A stretch of 64,000 nucleotides of DNA from the NCBI GenBank assembly GCA_963965975.1, contig OZ014415.1, positions 2,113,001 to 2,177,000 of the forward strand, written 5' to 3'. Of this stretch, positions 59,401 through 64,000 are shown piece by piece; the stretch's first letter is position 1, and the number at the start of each line of letters is the position of its first letter. Origin of the DNA: Xestospongia bergquistia (lineage: Eukaryota; Porifera; Demospongiae; Haplosclerida; Petrosiidae). The notes under the pieces are model-generated. The model was not told where the DNA came from, ran no database searches, and worked only from the letters and a program-made list of their open reading frames with translations. The position numbers and the translations under genes were made by a program.

Positions 59401-62400
59401 TGTGTAGCATTTATTGAAGAGATTGTTAAATTGTTACCATATGTAATTACTTCATCAGCAATGATGTTTAACAGTTTAGTAACATTCAATGGAAAAGAAT
59501 TAAAACTCTCTGAGATATTAAATTTATTGGTACTATTCTGTCGTGTCCATATAAAAGTATTATTAGGACCTCCCTGAGCTGAACATGTAAATGTAATAAC
59601 ACTACCATTATCAACTATAATAAAATGAGGATCAATTGAAGTACTTCCTTCAGGGGAAACTACAGGAGGGAGACAAGAGAGAGTGTGAAACAAAATTAAT
59701 ATATACTTACCTGTGACTAATACTTCATTTGAAATGGCATTAACTTCAATCATTGGAGCTGAAGCAATACAACGAAAAGTACCATATACCTGATAAGGAA
59801 TCTCGGTAATTGTCAAGTTACTGGTGTTCCCTCCAAACTCAGCCAGTAATGGGACAAACTCTCCAGTGATTCTGTTCATTTGTTCCCATTGATACATTGG
59901 TGGAGGGAACGAATCAGCTACACAAGTTAGACTTAGATTATTACCAGCATTTAAATATACATCTTGAGGTTGTGTTATAATTTCTGGTTGTACAAGAAGA
60001 ATAACTGTGTCATTACCAAATCCAGCTTCATTAATAGCTATACAAGTATACTCTCCTCCATCATCTCCTACAATAGACTCCAGTATTAATCTTGACTCAT
60101 TACTAACAATAGTTAGTGTACTAAGAACTGATGTGACATCTAATGGAGTATCCATTGAAGACAATGGGTTTCTGCCTTTGATCCATTGATAGATAGTATT
60201 GGGACCACCTTCAGCAGTACAGTTAAAATAAGAAGTTGAGTTTATAGCTAGGATCTGATATGAAGGTGTCACAAAGATACTGTTTCTTGGAGATACTATA
60301 GCATATAGAGAAAAGCAATCTATGTAAATGAATTAGATTGAAATTACTAACCAGTTACTAATGCTGGAAGTGATGTGGCATTTTCAATAATACCAATAGC
60401 AGTAGCTATGCAACGATAGTTACCAAAGTCATTGTAAACAATTGGAGAAAACATCAATGTAGAATCATTTGCATTTAGAACTTCTTGAAACATTCCTGTT
60501 GTTTTGCTCATCATTTCCCACTGGTACTTAGGAGCAGGGAAGGAGTCGGCTCTACAGAAGAGCATAACTGTCTCTCCTTCATCCACAAACAGGTCATTCG
60601 GATGTTCTGTTATGACAGGTCGAACATGAAGAGTTGTAGAGTTATTCTCATATCCAGCTTCATTGAAGACATAACAATCATAAGATCCTCCATTTTCAGT
60701 AGCATTTACTGATGTAATTGTAAAGACCATCCCTGTAGCAAGTGTTATATTAGACAATTCCATTGTTAGCTGGTTGATTGGTAATTGAGATTGTGTTAGT
60801 AGATTTGAACTAGCTAATGCTTCATTAATATCTGCTGTATGGAACCAAAGGAAAGTGTTATTTGGACCTCCTCTAGCGGAACAAGTGAATGTGATACTAC
60901 TACCATTATCTACTATGATAAAGTCTGGATTAATTATGACACTGCCATTTGCAGACACTGCATAAAAGAGATAACAATGTTACATTTAAAACTTTACATT
61001 ACTACACTTACCAGTTATAACAGCTGTATTAGAGGTAACTGTTTTATCAATGATTGGAGTAGTAGCAACACAACGATAATCACCAAACTGTTCATATTGG
61101 ATACTGATTATAGTCAAGTTAGTATTAGTCTCTCCTGAAATAGACACAAACTTTCCAGTTTCATTTCTTCTCTTCCATTGATAAGTAGGTAAAGGGAAGG
61201 AGTCAGCTTCACAATAGAGAGTCACAGTATCTCCAGATTGAACATATTGGTTTACAGGTTGTCTAGTGATATTAGGAAAGATATAGAGAGTAACTGTGTC
61301 ATTATCAAATCCAGCTTCATTAATAGCTATGCAAGTATACTCTCCTCCATCGTCTCCTACAATAGACTCCAGTACTAATGTTGACCCATTACTAACAATA
61401 TTGAGATTACTGATAACTGATGTAACACCTAGTGGAAGATACATTGAAGACAAGGGGTTTCTTCCTTTGATCCAAGTATAGATAATATTGGGACCACCTC
61501 TAGCAATACAGTCAAAAGTGACATTTGAAAATCGTGAAAACGTTTGTGACATAGGTATAGCATTAACACTGTTAACAGGTGATACTGAGAGAGAGAGAGA
61601 GAGAGGGAATATTAAAGGTTTCTGCAAGATAGTCTACTGCATGCAAAGTAGATATTTATACTTGCATCATACAACTTATAGCAATGTCCACTCATTTCTA
61701 ATTAATGCCTAGCTTTGATATTGTCTACATAGTGGTATTTAAAATGAAGCTATATTCAGACTGAAACAATTTAGTTTAGTTTTGGATGAAAACTCTAGTC
61801 TTAGCTACATTTCTGATTGTCTAATACAACATTCATTAGTGTGTCTATGGTATGCATCAATTTATTTACCTGTAATGATAGCTGGTTCTGAAATAGCATT
61901 CTCAATAATACCATTAGCAGTAGCAACACAGTGATAGTTGCCATAATCATTATAAATGATTGATGAGATAATATAGGTGGAATCTGTTGCATTCTTAATG
62001 GGTTCAAACATTCTTGTTGTTCTGTTCATCACTTCCCATTGGTACTCTGGAGAAGGGAAGGAGTTAGCTTTACAAGAGAGGGTAACTGTCTGCCCATCAT
62101 CTACATACTGGTCATCAGGTTGTTCTGTTATAACAGGTCGAACATAGAGAGTAGATGTGTTTCGTTCTGCTCCAGCCTCATTAATAACAAGACAATCATA
62201 GCCTCCTCCATTTTGTGTGGCATTTATTGAAGAGATTGTTAAATTGTTACCATATGTAATTACTTCATCAGCAATGATGTTTAACAGTTTAGTAACATTC
62301 AATGGAAAAGAATTAAAACTCTCTGAGATATTAAATTTATTGGTACTATTCTGTCGTGTCCATATAAAAGTATTATTAGGACCTCCCTGAGCTGAACATG

Positions 62401-63764
62401 TAAATGTAATAACACTACCATTATCAACTATAATAAAATGAGGATCAATTGAAGTACTTCCTTCAGGGGAAACTACAGGAGGGAGACAAGAGAGAGTGTG
62501 AAACAAAATTAATATATACTTACCTGTGACTAATACTTCATTTGAAATGGCATTAACTTCAATCATTGGAGCTGAAACAATACAACGAAAAGTACCATAT
62601 ACCTGATAAGGAATCTCGGTAATTGTCAAGTTACTGGTGTTTCCTCCAAACTCAGCCAGTAATGGGACAAAGACTTCAGAGATTCTGTTCATTTGTTCCC
62701 ATTGATACATTGGTGGAGGGAACGAATCAGCTACACAAGTTAGACTTAGATTATTACCAGCATTTAAATATACATCTTGAGGTTGTGTTATAATTTCTGG
62801 TTGTACAAGAAGAATAACTGTGTCATTACCAAATCCAGCTTCATTAATAGCTATACAAGTATACTCTCCTCCATCATCTCCTACAATAGATTCCAATGTT
62901 AACGTTGACTCATTAATAACAATAATTAGAGCACTAAGAACTGATGTGACATCTAATGGAGGAGTCATTGAGGACAATGGGTTGCTTCCTTTAATCCATT
63001 GTATTATTGTGTCAGGAACTCCTTTAGCCATACAGTCAAAGGTTGTATTTTCATAGTGTGAGACAGTCTTATTTGAAGGATATGCAAAGATAAAGTCTTG
63101 AGGGGAAACTATATGAAACAAGATATAATTATCTCATCAAGATGGTTATCTTACGTGCACTAATATGAAGAGATAATATTTTCATAATCAAATAATTAAT
63201 TAAACAATTAAATAAATAATTAATAATAATTATCCACCTGACAAAAATGTGAAATCAGCACATCTTAGAGTTTTAATTTTTTAAGTATGAAAATTCCTTT
63301 CAAGAGGTAAGTACATTATTTAGTTACCACATGTTGTAAGTTAAATGATATAGTGGCACTATGAACTTATCTTAATTCTATTAACAATTACACAATTGCT
63401 TTTTTCATCAAAAAATTCTGTAATTGTTTGATCCATTTTAATATCAAAACAAAGAAAGTATAACTTACATAGACACAATGTCAAATATTAGAAAATTTTA
63501 AAAATTATAAAAAAGAATCCTAATGTTTGATCAATGGGTTAATGCATAAAATAGATTTGGTTGCATAGAAATAACTGTGAATAATATACTAATGTATTGT
63601 ATGACCTTCTGATTTTGTCTTACCAAGTATATCAGTTGGAGTAGGTGTAGCAAAGGAACTAATATCAGCTATATATATCATAGATTTAGTTTATTAATAG
63701 TATACATATGTAAATATCTTTAATAACTTACTATTTATATCAGACACTGAGAGAGAATCAGATC
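49920..63764 (-). CDS. Giant Ig/FN3 transmembrane receptor, 5' end outside window
   Basis: 31 exons in the window hold the frame for about 3,340 codons. Protein order: two linker exons; 18 Ig; 7 FN3; 2 Ig; 4 FN3; TM; tail ending GAEYI. Nearly all junctions up to the TM exon are phase 1, one domain (or two Ig) per exon. Ig domains show the C...W...YxC pattern; FN3 domains show W.P...NG and Y.V.A....G. Many N-x-S/T sites point to an extracellular, glycosylated stalk. The linker exons (SDSLSVSDIN; SSFATPTPTDIL) match those that follow NIDO exons in the array, so I expect NIDO exons and a signal peptide beyond 64 kb. The TM, cytoplasmic and tail exons are also homologous to the NIDO receptors. 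The role is probably cell-surface recognition or adhesion with tyrosine-based signalling; ligand unknown. Confidence 0.88.
50526..51947 (-). CDS. Membrane-proximal FN3 domains (four) of the giant receptor
   Basis: Exons 51657-51947, 51310-51615, 51030-51248 + 50892-50984 (one domain split by an intron) and 50526-50843. The split-domain intron is only 45 bp (50985-51029), a multiple of three without stops, so a single open frame runs across it; the GTAAGC donor and CCACAG acceptor and the FN3 alignment (GGL then R-PGVPYYISIGAVNELGEG) favour splicing. Retention would add 15 residues (KPNALLISKCIVSTG type). Confidence 0.82.
52038..52776 (-). CDS. Two Ig domains between the FN3 blocks
   Basis: Exon 52456-52776: CNISVP...VIWSYD...RRYYCSVIF. 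Exon 52038-52406: LTCIGTLP...VVWFDPQG...GTYTCQM. They differ from the tandem Ig family on the N-terminal side in length and sequence, so they are an older, separate insertion of Ig exons into the FN3 stalk. Both are phase 1-1. Confidence 0.8.
52926..56208 (-). CDS. Seven FN3 domains of the giant receptor
   Basis: Exons 55906-56208, 55524-55826, 54959-55261, 54490-54807, 54046-54369, 53539-53808 + 53360-53455 (split), and 53191-53297 + 52926-53151 (split, phase 0 inside). The second and third are near-identical copies (VPSGYPHNLQA...TWSPVLPNETNGIIVNYTIF). The sixth carries an unusual insert (GGGHRKRDTNTLKQCLSAAG) that makes its first exon long. The donor of the last exon in the block is GTATGA. 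Confidence 0.82.
55266..55862. repeat. (GA)n microsatellites at FN3 splice acceptors
   Basis: GA runs at about 55266-55292 and 55827-55862 abut the acceptors of the duplicated FN3 exons; on the minus strand they are (CT)n followed by CAG or TAG. A third run (55489-55515) lies just inside the donor side of the next intron. Similar short runs precede Ig acceptors at 58721-58745 and 61585-61606. They serve as the polypyrimidine tracts. Confidence 0.8.
56468..57398 (-). CDS. Two single Ig exons of the giant receptor
   Basis: Exon 57150-57398: LTCNSRGGPLNHFRW...YECFVYNDAG, a single member of the GGPN-type Ig family. Exon 56468-56794: LTCEAIGVPIPIITWTHNG...GDYFCNATS, an I-set-like domain. They form the hinge between the tandem Ig block and the FN3 block. 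The 355-bp intron between them (56795-57149) holds nothing recognised. Confidence 0.82.
57486..60295 (-). CDS. Tandem Ig block B: four exons, eight Ig domains
   Basis: Exons 59711-60295, 59057-59659, 58145-58720, 57486-58094, each with two Ig domains. The first domain of each pair has GGP(N/D)T..QWIKG or FIIVDNGS..FTC.A.GGPNNT; the second has ADSFP.P.YQWE. Conserved ends are YTCIAINEAG and YRCVA. Block B is the downstream copy of block A; the offset is 2,813 bp for the first two exons and about 2,866 bp for the other two. Confidence 0.88.
60352..63108 (-). CDS. Tandem Ig block A: four exons, eight Ig domains
   Basis: Exons 62524-63108, 61870-62472, 61012-61584, 60352-60957, all phase 1-1. 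The pair 62524-63108 + 61870-62472 is almost identical to 59711-60295 + 59057-59659, including the 51-bp intron between them. The exception is the first Ig domain: FIFAYPSNKTVSHYENTTFDC in block A against FVTPSYQILAINSTSYFNC in block B. So the first domain diverged or was exchanged while the rest was homogenised. Confidence 0.88.
63109..63623. repeat. Intron with a copy of the intergenic repeat
   Basis: At 63284-63440 it carries AAGAGGTAAGTACATTATTTAGTTACCACATGTTGTAAGTTAAATGATATAGTGGC, broken here into words AAGAGGTAAGTACATTA, CACATGTTGTAAGTTAAA and ATATAGTGGC, the same family seen beside the NIDO units. This ties the giant gene to the array's repeat environment. Confidence 0.6.
63624..63764 (-). 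CDS. Two linker micro-exons at the N-terminal edge of the giant receptor
   Basis: 63732-63764 (SDSLSVSDIN, acceptor TATACAG) and 63624-63668 (DISSFATPTPTDIL, acceptor TATATAG). Both are phase 1-1 and homologous to the e1 and e3 linkers of the NIDO units. The remaining 236 bp (63765-64000) match the intron that precedes e1-type linkers and hold no exon. Confidence 0.7.
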
Positions 63765-64000
63765 CTGTATAAAACAGTGTATACACATTGAATAAAGAAG
63801 TATATTATGACAAATTGTGTTCTGTGTTCTTTAAATGATGTTAGGTTATGATAAGCATCCAATATAAGACAAGGTATGCATATTAATATCATTGAATAGT
63901 GAGCAATTAATACTGCATTTAAAACAAAGAAAGTGTAATTTGCATAGACACTATGTCAAATATTAGAAAATTTTATAAATTATAAAAAAGGATCTAAATG

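Noticed and set aside
53939..62230. Many plus-strand frames across the Ig/FN3 gene
   Set aside because: All are antisense shadows of exons with consistent minus-strand splice signals.

Overview
The window is strongly AT-rich animal-type DNA. It has short introns (45 to about 500 bp inside gene bodies), exons separated by GT-AG junctions, and extracellular receptor domains (NIDO, Ig, fibronectin III). I infer an invertebrate metazoan, possibly a demosponge such as Amphimedon, but I cannot prove the species. Every gene with an open reading frame is on the minus strand, so genes read from high to low coordinates.

Right third (49.9-63.8 kb): one very large receptor gene that starts beyond the right edge. 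I traced 31 exons by eye. The reading frame stays open across all of them (about 3,340 codons). The order is two small linker exons, 18 Ig domains, 7 FN3, 2 Ig, 4 FN3, one transmembrane (TM) helix, then a tyrosine-containing cytoplasmic tail. Its Ig exons come from a recent ~2.8-kb tandem duplication.

Left two thirds (0-46 kb): an array of eight NIDO-domain receptor units (called N1a, N1b and N2 to N7 here) plus one fragment. The ancestral plan is an 85-bp signal-peptide exon, three NIDO exons, Gly/Ser-rich micro-exon linkers, a TM exon, repeated 69-bp cytoplasmic exons, and a tail exon with YxxP repeats and an ITIM-like motif. N2 (8.5-12.0 kb) is the only unit I see complete, at 502 codons. 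N1b and N1a look like one gene with two NIDO domains. N5 and N6 keep the TM helix but have lost the signalling tail. N3, N4 and N7 are broken in different ways. The linkers, TM exon and tail of the Ig/FN3 gene are homologous to those of the NIDO units, so the whole window is one expanded family.

Between units lie segmental duplications. These hold orphan signal-peptide exons, decayed NIDO exons, three plus-strand tail relics facing the minus-strand tails, RFX X-box-like clusters, hairpin modules, a TA-flanked MITE, a hAT-like relic with a BED-finger remnant, and composite TA/TGGA microsatellites. I saw no tRNA, rRNA or CRISPR.

The layout (variable extracellular modules, symmetric phase-1 exons, tailed and tail-less forms, many pseudogenes) resembles a fast-evolving recognition-receptor cluster. 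That function is inference.
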